A stretch of 64,000 bases of DNA from Oxyruncus cristatus (lineage: Eukaryota; Chordata; Aves; Passeriformes; Cotingidae): contig VXAY01002820.1 in NCBI GenBank assembly GCA_013399855.1, positions 28,873 through 92,872 of the forward strand, in the 5' to 3' direction. Both the position numbers and the translations under genes were made by a program. Positions 50,297 to 63,247 of the stretch are shown piece by piece. Under the pieces are notes generated by a model that was not told where the DNA came from, made no database searches, and was given only the letters and a program-made list of their open reading frames with translations. Numbering within the stretch: position 1 is the first letter of the stretch; every line of letters begins with the position of its first letter.

Positions 50297-53200
50297 TTTT
50301 TCTTCAAGACCTTATGCATGAGTTGTCTGCCTATTGCACATGATTTAATACACAAAGTGTTGTTCATCTACGAAATGAATTCCCTGCTCATATGCCAGTG
50401 TCCTAGAGTGAAATCTCATAGCGTGGTGAATGCAGACGCTTTTTGCTCTGTGAGATGCATCCGCTGTGTTCCCTGCAGTGAACTGTATTGGGGCATTTCA
50501 GAACAGACCTTAAAAAAACCAAGAGTTTGTCTACTCTGTGAGAACATGAAAGAGACTGTGGCATCATTAATTTTCCCAGGGACAGAACAGTTAAAAATAT
50601 TCTTCAAACAAGGAGCAGATGTTAATGTCATTAGAATGTATAATCATAAAAAACAGAGTTCTGTTTCTCTTGCAAAATGCCAGCAGCTTTGCAAAGTTCT
50701 TTACAAGTCTGCCTACTTATTTCAGACTAGTGGCACAGAGGAGACTGCTGCAGCATGGTCTCTGAAACCAATCAGATACATTTCTGTAAGTTACTTGCCT
50801 GCCCATTTTAAGACTGCCTCAACGTGGACTAAACAAAGAGCTAAAGAAACATGAAGGTGTTTGAATAACAGGAGAACGGTGGGTAGCACAGCTAATTCTC
50901 TGTTGACAAACAGGTATAGAAAGGATTAGGCTTCCCATGGAAAGGAATGGTCTGGATGGTGCATGTGTCTCAGTCAGGTTTGAAATTCACCACTGTCTCA
51001 AAAGAGAAAGGATTCACAGGCTATTTTGATCAACTCACTGAAAATTCTGCCTTGCATGCAGGGATGGTTAAGGTAAAAATAATAACCAAAATGTTAAGTG
51101 GCTCTCTGGATGACCTCTGGACACTCCTATTGTTAATATGAGTAGACACTGGAACCTTCCACTAATAATTTACTTCTGGAAAGCTCTCACATCTCCTTCC
51201 TCCTCATCATTTTACTACTTTTAAATGTTGAAAAGTTAGGAAAGGCCCCAGGAGTTCCTTTCATTGCTGCAATAGATGACTCTACACTAGAGCCATTTGA
51301 CTTGACTTCATTGGCATGAATGACATCACTCAAGTGCTGTAGTTTAGTTAGTGTTTGTTTACTCTAGTTTTTTTCTTTTTCTAGTGTCTTAGGAGTTTTG
51401 CTGTCCTAGATCTCTGAAGTATCAGAGCATACAAGGAAAGCAGGTTTAGACTCTAGCCCCATCGATTTTCCATGCTGTAGATTCCCATATGAATTTTTGA
51501 AATTATCTAGAAGATGATTTGCCTCTTCCTGCTCCATATGTAAGATCTCCACCTCAGGGCCACAGTGTACTGAAAGTATGTCTCAAGTTACTGAAGTAAA
51601 CAACAAACATTTGGCTTCCAACTAATAAAGGGATTATTAAGTGCAAGGATCTATAACTGACTCAGATCATCCTCCCACTTATTTTTAATGGGGTTGCAAG
51701 CATGGTAAAGTCTTGTCTGTGTCAGCTTCTTTAATGGGAACCATTTCTGCATTGCTGAAAACTTAAGGAGCTGCTGGATCCACACGCAACCAAATGTGAA
51801 TGCTTGGCATTGCATGAGTTGGCCTTGACTGAGCCCAGCTTCATGTTGCAAACTGAATCATAAAATGTCCGTGGAGCTTTTGTTAAAACAGCAATGTTCC
51901 TCAGCTGAATTGGTCTTATGACTTAAATGATGGGCACAGCTTAGAGAACAGCTGACAGTGAAGCCTCTGGGCACTCACCAGAGTACCCACTATGCTGCTC
52001 ACGTGGGTTAGCCCAGGTCCACTTGCCGGCATGCTCATTGCCTGTATGCAGTGGATTAACATCCATGTGTCCAGAGTTGCCTCTTTGATATTGCAGCTTT
52101 GCAAGTGTGACAAATCATGGTTGTAGCAATTCCTGACAAGTTAAAAATTAATTTGTGGGACACCAACTTGCAAAGCATCACGAGCAGTTGTTGACAAGGA
52201 TGCCTGTCCCATATAACACTACAGACAGCTGGGCAGAGTAGGCTGATACTGTTTAGAAGTGCAGTTGGCTCATCTTACTTACCTTGAGTTTCATTTGCAG
52301 GCAAAAATGGCAACATCTTGAGGATAGACTTGCATGGTCAGTGTTGCTTATTGGTCAATCAGTAGGCAAATGAAATCTGTTCTCAGTAGTGCTGTAGAGG
52401 TATGGGCAAGAAGATGCAATTTGTTGTTAGAAGTCTTGAAATAAAAATAGGCTGACCATGTGAATTGTTTCATCTGAAGTGAAGTTCTCCTCCAGACTGT
52501 TATAATTCAAAACAGTATTTGGAAGAGTGAAGAAGGAGAAATTAAGATTCTTATGATTGTCCTAAGGGGGATATTTTAAAATGGTTCTGGAGTCTACTAC
52601 AAGTGCAAGAGGCTTCCTCCATTCGTAATGACTCGACAAATAGGTCAGATTTGCCATCTAGAGCTATGTGTGACAATGGTGGCAGATTTTCCAAAAATCT
52701 GGAACGATTCTTTGGAGATGTAGAGTAAAATGTTTTAGAGGATAGTCACATTTGTTTTTATTTTAATTCTGAGTGGAAACAGTTTTGTTGGTGAGCACTG
52801 AAATAACCTAACTATTCCAGGATATATTGAAAAGAGTGTAGAGCTCAATCAACTCAGAAAAAAGTTTCTGTGACGCAGTAGTAAATAGAGACCTGTATTT
52901 GAAATCTGTAGGGTTGCTTTGGAACCCAGTTCATAGTTTCATAAACATCAACTCTTACATCTGACACCTGATTAAAATGTATGTTTTGGAAGAACAGAGA
53001 TACGATCTCTGTTTAACTAATGCTCTTCCAGAGGGAAAAATTCTGATTCTGCTGCAGTAGTAGAAATGTGTTTTCCAGGAAGAGTAAATGTGACTCCCTT
53101 CTCACCAGCATTTTTTAAGACTCTATGCATTCACACTGCCTTATATGTTCACTTTCCTTTGAGGTCAGAGAAAAAAAAACAAGAGATGGCCTGCCTCGTG

Positions 53201-54730
53201 CACTCTCATCTCATTTGCAGATCTCTCTGCAATCACAGAAGTGGAATTCTTGTTTTCCTCCCTTTGCAATCAGCACTATTGGTCTTTCCTTCCTCCAGAC
53301 CAGAATTACAGTATATTTTATACACGAAAAGATGGGAGTTTTAATGTACTTTAGAACAAAGGGCTGGGTCTGCAAAAGGTATATGTGAAGAAATATCAAC
53401 TTCTTGGGGTACTGCAGACCTGTTTCTGTGTGTGAAAAAAAACCCCTAAGCTTGTACATGGCTTTCATGGGAATCATTCAACTACCTATGAAGCACAGAA
53501 TTGTTACCTTTTCACAAAAATCTGTCTTCTTGAAATTGTACAGAGAGGTTTTGGGAGGGAAAAAAATGCAGTTATTGACAGTAGGATTTAAGCAGAATGT
53601 AAATTAATGTCAGTGTCCTGAGAAAAGTGCAGCTTTTGAATTCTTAAAAACTCTGAGAGAAAAAAAATCAAGGTTGCTGCTTCCTTGGACATCCAGCATC
53701 CTCCATGGCTTTATGCAGAGGATTGCCTGAGCGTTCACTGCAAGGTAAGAGTGCCACCTACTGAGCCCACACATTCCTTCCCACAGACAGGCGAGCTTGC
53801 TTCGAGATTTCCCTTCGGAGCACTAATCCATCCACACCCACTCTTGTAATTTATGAAGTTTAACAAGATCAGAGCCTGGGGTGGAATGGCTGCGGGACTG
53901 CACAGTAAGTGGTTTCAGTTTGCTCACATTTGTGGACTTAAAGAGCTATGGGAGCCAAGCGTGTGAAATCATGGTAACTGATGGTGCCTCCGGTTAAATC
54001 ACTGTTTGCATTTCTATTTCCTGCTTCATTCACTGGGTTACTTGGAAGAACATTGAGATTAGATTGGATTTAACTCCAGCCCTGTTTTTAATCCTTTTTT
54101 AAAAGACAAGATTGTTTTACCTTGACTGCAGTGGAGCTTGAAGGTACTTCCCACCTCCATGGATTTGTCCTTGTTTGGCAGTCACCCTCAGTTTTTTGAG
54201 CTATCTGATCCAGCTTGACCTTTTACAGGTTAGATTGGATGCAAAATGCTTAGGCATTGATGTACTATCAAAAGGGAGGGCGGTTCCCTGGACTATTACT
54301 TTATATCTGGATACTCTTTGTAGGCTGGAATGTGACTTTCCTAGAAGCAAATACCTTTGTGGGCACCTCTCTGCAGTGCTGAGGCTACTCAGTGCTCAGA
54401 TAAGCTGGCTAAGCAGAAGCATTTCTTGTGAAAGCTGAACAGGAAGCAGGTATTTGTCATTCAACTTGAGCAGCTGAGAAATCTGCAGGACTTTCTGTAC
54501 TAGGGGCTCGGGCATAGAAAAGAGGATCTATTAGAGAGAATACAGTAAAAAAAACCAAACCATATGATCACAGAGCAGAGGGGGGCGAAGGAAGGGGAGG
54601 AGGATACAAGATAGATAATGAGCTTGACAATACATAAACAGAGTGTCATTACAGGAGCGTTAGGACCAACTGAATGGTTAGCCTGTGGAGTGGAAAGAGC
54701 GTCCAATGAATCTCACATGCCTGAAAGGAT

Positions 54731-54825
54731 AACGGCATTTTTCTTATTTCATTCCATGCCCTGATCATCCATCCATTTGCTCCCTGGAGGTGCCAGCAGT
54801 TTGCACTGATTCATACGCTGCAGAC
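54731..54825 (+). other. CALD1: Leader and possible promoter region of the brain-type CALD1 exon
   Basis: An in-frame TAA at 54730-54732 shows that the sequence before the ATG at 54826 is leader. The region has an MCAT motif, CATTCC, at 54750-54755 and no TATA box close to the start. Possible acceptor-like AGs (TGCCAGCAG, GCTGCAG) precede the ATG, so the coding exon could also be internal. The transcription start cannot be placed from sequence alone. Confidence 0.4.
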
Positions 54826-54872
54826 ATGATCAGCAGATCATACTGCAGGCAGAACTCATCAAGCCTTTCCAA
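54826..54872 (+). CDS. CALD1: Caldesmon, brain/non-muscle-type alternative N-terminal coding exon (partial gene)
   Basis: Fifteen codons plus two bases encode MISRSYCRQNSSSLS and the first two bases (AA) of a Lys or Asn codon, ending at a strong donor AA|GTGAGT (GT at 54873-54874). This fits the short alternative N-terminus of non-muscle l-caldesmon, which in mammals is an 18-residue start of similar pattern (Met, hydrophobic, then a Ser/Arg-rich segment ending Leu-Ser). Three features support it: an in-frame stop 31 codons upstream, the same strand as the MDDF exon, and the same phase-2 junction, so that a downstream exon beginning with A or G gives Arg after MDDF and Lys here. It replaces the charged MDDF helix, so brain-type caldesmon should lack those residues at the myosin-binding N-terminus. 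The exon is short and the protein match is from memory, so confidence is lower than for the first exon. Confidence 0.82.
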
Positions 54873-55684
54873 GTGAGTTGCCAATTTATTATGATATGTG
54901 TATGGATTTAGCCTTTTGGTGTTGTGTAGGAAGTGCTTGGTGGTGGCAATGGGTAAGGGAAACAGAATGGTGTAACAGGTTGGGAAGCTGGTTCAACTGG
55001 ACAATAAGCACTGGATGCAGATTGGGTTCTTTTGCTTCTTTTTTTGTCATATTTTGCTCTATCTTCTAAAGGAAAATTCTTTGTATTTACGCATTTCTCT
55101 TACCTGAATTGCAGAATTTAAATTGCTTTGTTCAGTGGCAGAAGAATATGATGGAAGGACTGGTTGCTAATTGGAGTTTTATTAGTGGGAAGTTTGCAGA
55201 TGTTTCATAGTTTGTCTGAAAGCTTTTGCATACCTCAGATTGCTTAACTCACCAAGTAAATAAAGTCCTTATGTCATATTCATCCCTGAATGTGGGAGGG
55301 AAGCCAGAGAAGAAAATCAATTAGCCGGTGTAATGTCAACAAAACAATCTGCTTTATTTGTGTCCTGTATTGTTGTTTTGTTTGTCTGCTTTCAGTGTTG
55401 AGGGGTGGGAAACAGGACACTGCTATGTTTCTAAAATGCAGTGATTTATATCAAAGTTTGGTTTAAAGGTTGGGGGAGGTTTTGAAAAGCAATTGGGCTT
55501 TCTGGATGCCTGTTTTTTAGAGTTTCCAGCATGAAATCCTGTGCTCTTAGAGGGAAAGGGAGCTTGGGTATTTCTGAAACTCAGCCCCTCCAAGAAGCCC
55601 CTTCCAAGAATCTGAAATTCTTCATTGGGATTTCAGAAATTGGACAATAAATAATAATTTAACTAAGAGTGTGTCAAGTGGATT

Positions 55685-55720
55685 TTGTGTGTGGTTGTGG
55701 GTGTGGGTGGGTGTGTGTTG
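55685..55720 (+). repeat. GT/GGGT-rich simple sequence
   Basis: Irregular TGTG, TGGG and GTGTG units make a G/T-only stretch on the + strand. It is a degenerate microsatellite with no clear function. Confidence 0.75.
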
Positions 55721-56632
55721 TTCTGTGGTGAAATACAGCCACAAGCCACAGCAGCCCTCCCTTACTGCTGTACCAGAATGGGGAGCAGTTGTGGCAAAGC
55801 ACCAATTTCTCGGCAACCAGAGCAAGGGGAAAGCAAGGGAGGGAAAGGGTGAAGTAGGTGAGATTTGGACACTGTAGTGATGATATAAGTGGTGAAAACC
55901 ATGACTTAATAACTACTGTGGGGAGCTGGCACTGAGCCAGATCCAAGCTGAAGCCTCTAAGGTGACCTTCGGACCCTTTCTCTGGTCTGCAGTGGGGCTG
56001 GTTTAGTTAGATGTCAGGACCTGGTTGTTTTGCGTAAAATACTGGAGACCACTGGATATCCTTGCTGAGAGATATTCTCCTCCATTCCCTTTTGGGCAAG
56101 TGAGAGGACTAGCAGTGTGCTAGCTTTATATCTGATAAATCTCTGGTGTGTTGGGTGAGTACTGGGAGGAATGCCCTAGCTTGCGTGCACTGTAACACCC
56201 ACACTTACGTTATATGGAGTGAGTTCACTGCAATCAGTAAAATTATATGTGAGTGAAAACAATCCTTTTCTCTTGGAATGTAATTAGCTACTATACTGTT
56301 GGTTTCCTGTATCTTGGGAGATTTGGGTGCTATTGCAGCTTCTAACAAGAGCAGACACACCTTGACAAACAGAGATGGGTTTTCTTTTGTCAAGACTCAC
56401 AGTAGCATGCTTGGAGAATAAAAGGAAAGCTCTCTTTGGGGATGACTGTGAAGAGAAATCAAATGGGTGGCCAAAACTTGGTAACCAATTTATTCTCTTT
56501 CAATAAGCATCTCCGTGATCTCAGGTCAAAAGAGGGACACTTTTAGCATTACTTACAAAGGCTTCTTCAAAGCACTGCTCAGAGAAATACATGATGAAAT
56601 ACTACCCTTCCCCGGCTGAGGCATAATGTAAT

Positions 56633-56698
56633 CATTCCAAGTCCTCCTGTCCTCTCAGGAGATTGCTGTGGAAAAGGAGTATTAAAATCCTTATAAGG
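56633..56698. promoter_or_regulatory. MCAT plus perfect CArG box, candidate SRF/TEAD enhancer
   Basis: CATTCC (MCAT, TEAD-type) lies at 56633-56638 and CCTTATAAGG, a perfect and fully palindromic CArG box, at 56689-56698. They are about 50 bp apart and 1.8 kb downstream of the brain-type exon. Paired MCAT and CArG sites are a known arrangement in muscle and cytoskeletal genes. CALD1 is a known SRF/myocardin target, which makes this the most attractive cis-element in the window. Enhancer activity is inferred from motif content only. Confidence 0.5.
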
Positions 56699-59600
56699 AC
56701 TCTCCAGGGAAAAGGAGGAGGCTGCTATTGCATTATTTTGAATGAGTTACAGTGTGATTGTTAACTTCTTGCAAATATCCTCTGATGACCCGTTTCTCAG
56801 ATCATTTGATCTGCATTTTTTAATGATATTTTCTCTGTTTTCAGTGTACTTGCAGTATTTGTAGAAAATTATGTAATTGCTAAATAGCTGAATATAATCC
56901 TGTTAGAATTTGGTACACTAGAAATTAAAAGCAGAAGTTCTCATCATAGCCAAAAAAATCATTCCAGTTGGCCTGAAAACATAAAATCTGTTTAATAAAT
57001 GCATAGGGATTGACTTGGATCGCTTTACTGTGCAAGTTCCTAGGAAAAGAAGAAGTCATCTTTGCCAGCAGGTAGAATGTTTTCTTCAAACAAATTATAA
57101 CTTCTGATTAAACTTCAGAGTTTGATTGTTTGAAGCTTGATTTTCCACAACATTTTCTTCATATTGTAGGTTATGTTTTCTGTTTCTTGGCTGGATTTTC
57201 AAGACTGGTAATCAGCTAGCTTTTTGAAGAGAAGAGAGGGGTTAAAGAGGACACTTCCCCACAGGCAGCAGTAGTGTTAGTGGCACTATGTTATCTGGTT
57301 AATTCTGCTTCAAAAATTGAGGCTGTTAATTTTCCCTTGAAGCCATCTCTTTCCTTCTTTCTGGTCTTCTCTGTTGGCCGTGTTCTTCATTTCTGTTCCA
57401 CAATGGGCAATGGCTCGAATCCTTAATTTCTGAAAGCCTTTTTATGTTACTGAGGTAAAATAAGAGGGACATAATGTAACTGAAGACCAGATCCTCACAG
57501 ATGTTAGCCTGTAGTGAGGCTGATTATCTCTGTTTTAAAAGCTAAGAATCCCAATCACACTCTGAAAATAACTCTTCCCCAACAGTGACAAGTCTACCAG
57601 GGTCCAAGAAATAGGCACTTTTTTACAATGTCCTGTCTGTTTGTGAGCTGGGATGTTTATATCCAACGGTTGGAATGGTCATCTTGATGCAAATATGTTT
57701 ATGTGTGTGTGGACCCACATATTTATGTTGAACACTGTAGTAACAACACTCCATCTGTATAAGCATTCATGATGTATTAGTTGTTGCCACCTGCATGAAA
57801 TACATGTTGCTAGATTGAGGAACTTTTCTTATAATGGATCAGAAGAAATTTACTGGAAGAAATGGAACATTTTTGAGTGGGAGTATCTTTAGTGGAAGAA
57901 ACATTAGACAGTGACAGAGAAGATATTTCTCAGGAAACGTCTGAGATTTTTGCAGCCTTCTTGCCTCAGTGAAAGACGCTTTTCTTTTTTCAGCATAAGC
58001 AAAACATTGGGTCAGGAGCTTAAAGCTGGAGTAATCTGTGTGGAGTTTTGGATATCCACCTAACTCATGACTGGGAGAATCAAGTGTCTAAAGTTTTGTC
58101 AGAGAACAAGTGACTCTGGGGAGTTTCATGAAAACTCTGAGCTGAATTTTCCACCCTGTTTAAGCTAGGAACTTGAAGCTCTGTGGATCCCAATGCATGA
58201 AATGAACTGTGAGAATTGTTTCTGATGAAAGGTAAATTTTGTAAAACCAAGAAAATTTAGGGGAGTTTTGGGCAGAACTGTTTCAGAGCAGTTCAGAGCA
58301 GAACTGGTAGCTTTGTCTAAATGAAAACAATAGGAAATACTTTTGATAATTTTTTTTACACTTTCAAAATAAGAAATTACTAAGATGAACCTTTGAAATA
58401 TTTTTTAAAATAAAATATTCTAATCTTTTTTAGAATCTCTTGATTTAAATTGACCTACATTTTAAAGAAAAAATTTAAAAGAAAAAACCTTAAATGAAGG
58501 ATTTGCTTTCTTGTTTCAGGCTGAATTAAAATAAAACAGCCCTGAACATTTTCCATAGCACTTTACTCTGACAAGAGTTTTTGCTTCTGCTTCAAAAAAA
58601 CTAGAGCATAGCTCAAATCCAAATAGCTCCTCCACAGCCTCACTGTTGGCATAGGTGCTCAACTAGTGTCAGATAGGGGTGATAGAACTTCATCCTGCTT
58701 CTTCATACCCCCTGTCTTTCCCTTTTTTGCCTAACTTTCACCCTGTTCCCAATTCAGAGTAAAACAAGAAGAGTCAAAAAAAAATCAGGGAAATTCTCAA
58801 ATGGAGTCTTGGTTTTTCTGTTCATACATAAAGCAGATGCACTAAAATAGATAATCAAATGTTTAAAAATCCATTCAAGAAAAACACTTCCTTCAATCGT
58901 TGAAATAACTGAAACATGGAGACTACTCACTGTAAATTTTCTCTCCTTCTGTATTTTGTTTTATAAAGAAAACATTAAAAAAATTCAACTTGTTTTAAAC
59001 TATTTACATGTGCTGACATTTGATTTATATTTTGAGATGTGTAAGCTCTTAAGTATAGCAAAACAACTTCAGCAAACTGAAGGCTCCTTGGCTTCAGCAA
59101 GGCAGCTTACATTTATGAGTAGCTGCCAAGTTTATAATTATATATCTGTGTAATGTTAACCTTCATACATTTATCCATTCCAACTTTAATTCTCCATTTC
59201 ATAAAAGCTATGATCAAATTTTGGAGCCCAAACTAAGCTGATGTCGTCCCTTTTAATTTAGGACTCAGCCCTTTTATTCTCCTTGTTCTGCTTTACTTTT
59301 ACTAGTTGCTTTCTTTTTGTGCTGATGTGCAGTTAAAGCCAGTTATTAGAGCCAGAATTTTACAGCATGGAAACTGTACTAATAAGGAGGGAAAAATAGC
59401 CTTTTGTTGGTGAGGTAAGAGAAATAAAGCAGTGGATAATTTTTTTGGTGATTGAGAAGGATAAGGTGTGGTTTGGCAGGTATCACATTGGTTTGGCATT
59501 TCATGATGTTTCCTCTTTTTTGCAGATCAAATCCTTGCAGAGTAGTCAAGGAAGGCTTCCCCCATGCTCTTGGCCTTTCCCTGCCCTCTTCCTTCACTTT

Positions 59601-60301
59601 TCACAAGTGTTCAGCATTTCTGTGAAATCTCACTCTCACACCCAACTGGATGTGAAAATGAGACATTTTAACGGCACCGTACGGTACTTACAGCGAGCAT
59701 ATTGGAATACAGTTTTCCATGTGCATTGTTCTACATCTAAAATGTCAGAAAACTTGCACTTTAGTCCAAGATATTACAATGCAATTTGTCTTTTCTCAAA
59801 AACCCATTATCGAAGCAAAATTCTATCTACGAGGTTTAATTGATGCTTTAAATCTAGGTGTTTGGATTTTTTTTAATCTTTTTTTCTTTCCAATTGCTTT
59901 GAATGCACATATTGAATCAGAGATGAGCAGCACATCCCAGGCTTAAGTACAGTCTTCAGATCTGAAGTCAGTGTGGTTCCATGAATAAAATGAGTTATGA
60001 TGAGCAAAGTTTCAAGTGAGGGCAGAATATGGTGTTTCAGTTTTTTCATTCCTCAGTCTCTGTCTCTTGGTAACTGAAATACAAAGCCAAGTATTGGCTC
60101 TGCTTATATTTTCTTCATGCTGCACCGGTAGACCGAAAGTGATGTGAAGTGGCTGCCCACTTCCAACCCTGTGCTCTGGTTTACTTCTTTGATTGTAGGA
60201 GGAATAGTGATTAACCTAGTCACTAAATACCTGCTTTTCTCTGTTTGCTTATTTTCTTCTGAGTATTGTAGGTTTGCTTGTGTCACTTGTAAAGCAATTT
60301 T

Positions 60302-60318
60302 TTCTTCCCCCCCCCCAG
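60302..60318 (+). other. Pyrimidine run with CAG (acceptor-like)
   Basis: TTCTTCCCCCCCCCCAG looks like a strong 3' splice site. The sequence after it carries a short Lys/Glu/Asp-rich open frame (60322-60408) that ends in TAG with no good donor. It is therefore at most a rare terminal exon, more likely a cryptic site. Confidence 0.25.
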
Positions 60319-63247
60319 TAGTTAGAGAAAAAACTTAAATTAGAGAAAGGACGTGAAAGACAAGTGGATGATGATAATAAAGCAGAAAAGAAAAATAAAC
60401 AGCATTAGTTGTTGGAGGTACCAGTTAACATTAAGCAAAACATACAGATGCACCATTAGGAATGGGCTACTCCCAAAATCTTACTGCATAACCAGGGTTT
60501 TTTGCTTGATGCCTGTTTCTATTGAGTCTCTTCCTCAAAGTTAGAATTTCTCTTGAAGATCAGGGATGTGGCTTACTTTATTGTCCTCTTTTTTTTAATT
60601 TCCATCCACCACTTTTTATATACCTTGACTAAGCAACCGTGAGAAATATTCAATTTCTTATGAGCAAGACTGACTCCTGCAGAATCTGGCATACCAAGTG
60701 GAGAGGATTAACTCTGTGCAAGAAATTTAACTCTTACTCTTTTTCAGATTGCTTTCAAGTTGCTTTTTACTTCTGTTTAGGAGGCTCTGGTCCTGCTGGT
60801 TCTCAAGGTAAATGTTGCTGTGTTACAGAACAAAAAAAATGATGATTCTTGTTCCAGACTGCTTAAAACCTTATTCAGAAAATATCTCCTAACTGGTGTA
60901 CCATGCATTTCAAAAATTTGAGAAAGCAGGAAGCAGTCCATGTGCACTTGTTTTCCTTCCCACAATTCTCTAAGAAATGTGGAGGCCTGTCCTAGAGATG
61001 TGTTGTTGAGATTTGCGCTTCTGTTTTGTTTGCTGTAGCCAAATTGCCCACAGATTTTTTTAACTGTAAAATATATTACATTTTTCTGATTGGGAGGTTT
61101 TTGGCTTGCTGAATTCCTTCTGCAATATGTTCAGCACTGGAGTTGCTTCAATGTAATTGCAGAAGTTCCTTCTAGCATTGTAACTGTTGCTGTCCTGTCA
61201 CATTCCTTACTACAGGTTTTTGTTGTTTTCGTGGTTTTTTGGGGTTGTTTGCTTTTTGTTTGGTTGTATTTTTCTTCTTTGTTAGTTTTTGGTTTGGTTT
61301 TTTTTAAAGTGGAGTTTGTAACTGAGCAGTAGGATCATGGGTGAGCCTGCCAAGCTCAATACACTGTAGGTTTCAACATCCACAGATGATGTGTACCAGC
61401 ATCACACACTGACATGGTCATGGTAGAACCCTTCTAGTCTCTTTGTTCATTTTCAGGTTGTTCCCATTCCAGCTTCTGTGAGCTACAGTGGCATTCTCCA
61501 TTAGCATGTGTTTTATTTTCCTCTTTCATTTTTCCCTTTCAGTTCTCCCTTGATAGCATTTTACATTATTATTTTGCGAAGTCCAGATGAAATGTGTTCC
61601 AACCATCCTGTATTCTCTTGCATACTTTAAAAGAAGCACACTATTTGTAAACCAGTATGTGGATTTTGTGTAACACTTATCTTTCCTCTGTGAAGCATGA
61701 GATTTTTAGGATTGTGCTTCTCCCACAAGAGGGAAATCTCTGGCATGTACTGTGGGTGTTGTGCATCTTGGCCTTAGTCATCTGCCTGCTCGAACTGGAG
61801 GATCATCACAGACATCATATCAGCAGTTTTCTTTCACAAGATTTCCAAAAGCCCCAAAACCTAATTAGCAGAGGCCACATCTGTTTCCAAAAGCAGCTAG
61901 ACTTTTACTTTAGTTAGAAAGATTAAGTCTGAGGACTAATTTTCTTCTAGTTCCTCTGTTAAATTTGCTATAAAGGCAAAGCAGTTCTCTACAAATGCAG
62001 CTTTTACTCAAGCCTTACCAACATGTTAAAAAACTCTCTTAATGCTGTAGCAATGTTATCTTGGGATTCCCACCAGACCTTATCTATATGTCTGTGAAAA
62101 TTTCCCACTTGCAGCATGTGCATTAGTGATAATTTGCAGCCCATCCAGTCAAAACCAAATATTCCTGTCTTGTGCATATCTGAGAGCTGCATTTGGTCCT
62201 TTGTCATTTTGGGATAGCCATGCGGTTAATTCCTTACTTGATTTTCTGGATTCTTCTCTCTTTTTCAAACTCATTCAACATCCTGTGAAGTGATTAGGTA
62301 GGAGACAGTGTGTCCCATCCAGTCCTATGTTTATTGCCGCTGAGCTTAGGAAAGTGAATGCTCTAAACCTGTGAAAAGATGTTTGTTTCTGCTACATTCT
62401 GTGTGTGCTATTTGTTTCTTGTGGTGTTCTGCCTTGGCAGTCATACCAATGTATTTTCTTTCCCTCAAAAGGACATGGTTACTCGTTCCACAAGATTATA
62501 GCAAGCAGAGATTTTGCTGTTTAGGGCCTTGTCCCTGGTTTTTTGGTCCCTTCTAGCACTTTTCAAGATGCATGACATCATTTCAGTGAGAACGTGAATC
62601 CTACAAAGCCTGGTAGTACTGCAAGGGTAGGCAGTAGGGAGGTTTAAGCTTGGGAGGACAGGGCTCACAGGTGTGGAGGAAGAAGATAAAGACAGCCATT
62701 AGAATGCCATTTGGCGAAGAGTGATGGGGGCTGCCTGGAATGTGAGAAGAAATTGGAGAAGGCATTGAAAGAGGTTCTGGGGAGCTGAAATAGAGGAGAA
62801 AACCATTTAAAAGTTTCCTCTGTAATGTCGTAAAGCAGGTAGTGGGGTCTTACCTGGAGCTTCTCAAATATTTGTTAAATTTGTGGTAGTATTTTGCGTG
62901 AACTTGGGACAAATGTACAGAAAAACTGTTTGTATATGTTTATAGCTATGCACTAACACTGACAGTCTGTCTCATACTCATCTTGAGCTGGCAGAAGCAT
63001 ATGTAAGTAGATCCAAGAGCACCTCATGCCTGTGTTTGCATTACACCAGTTAGTCTTATTGATGTAGGTAATGCTTGTTGTGCTGGCCATCCCAGAAATG
63101 CATGATTATTTTCACTGAGCATTTCTGAGTGTTAGTCAGATGAGAACTGGAGCACAAGGGATTTTAAGCATCTCATGCACCTGTAGCAGAAGAGGGGCTA
63201 AATGAAGTCTTCTAAATCCCATATTTAGCAACTTAACTATCAATATG

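Larger units (their letters stand above)
41576..54730 (+). other. CALD1: CALD1 intron, fourth part
   Basis: No confident exon is recognised. The stretch contains two CR1 remnants (46374-46616 and 50240-50296), a long T run (46830-46848) and the longest non-transposon open frame of the window (50318-50854, 178 codons), discussed under findings. Around 53640-53750 there is a good donor-like sequence, CTGCAAG|GTAAGAG (GT at 53743-53744), but no supported exon. A CArG-like ACTTATAAGG lies at about 41886-41895, one base off consensus. Confidence 0.65.
54873..63247 (+). other. CALD1: CALD1 intron downstream of the brain-type exon
   Basis: The next shared coding exon was looked for (a run of Asp and Glu codons after YQRN) and not seen, so this intron is at least 9 kb. 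No RNA gene or clear transposon is recognised. Features listed separately are a GT-rich run (55685-55720), an MCAT and CArG pair (56633-56698) and a C-run ending in CAG (60302-60318). Confidence 0.7.
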
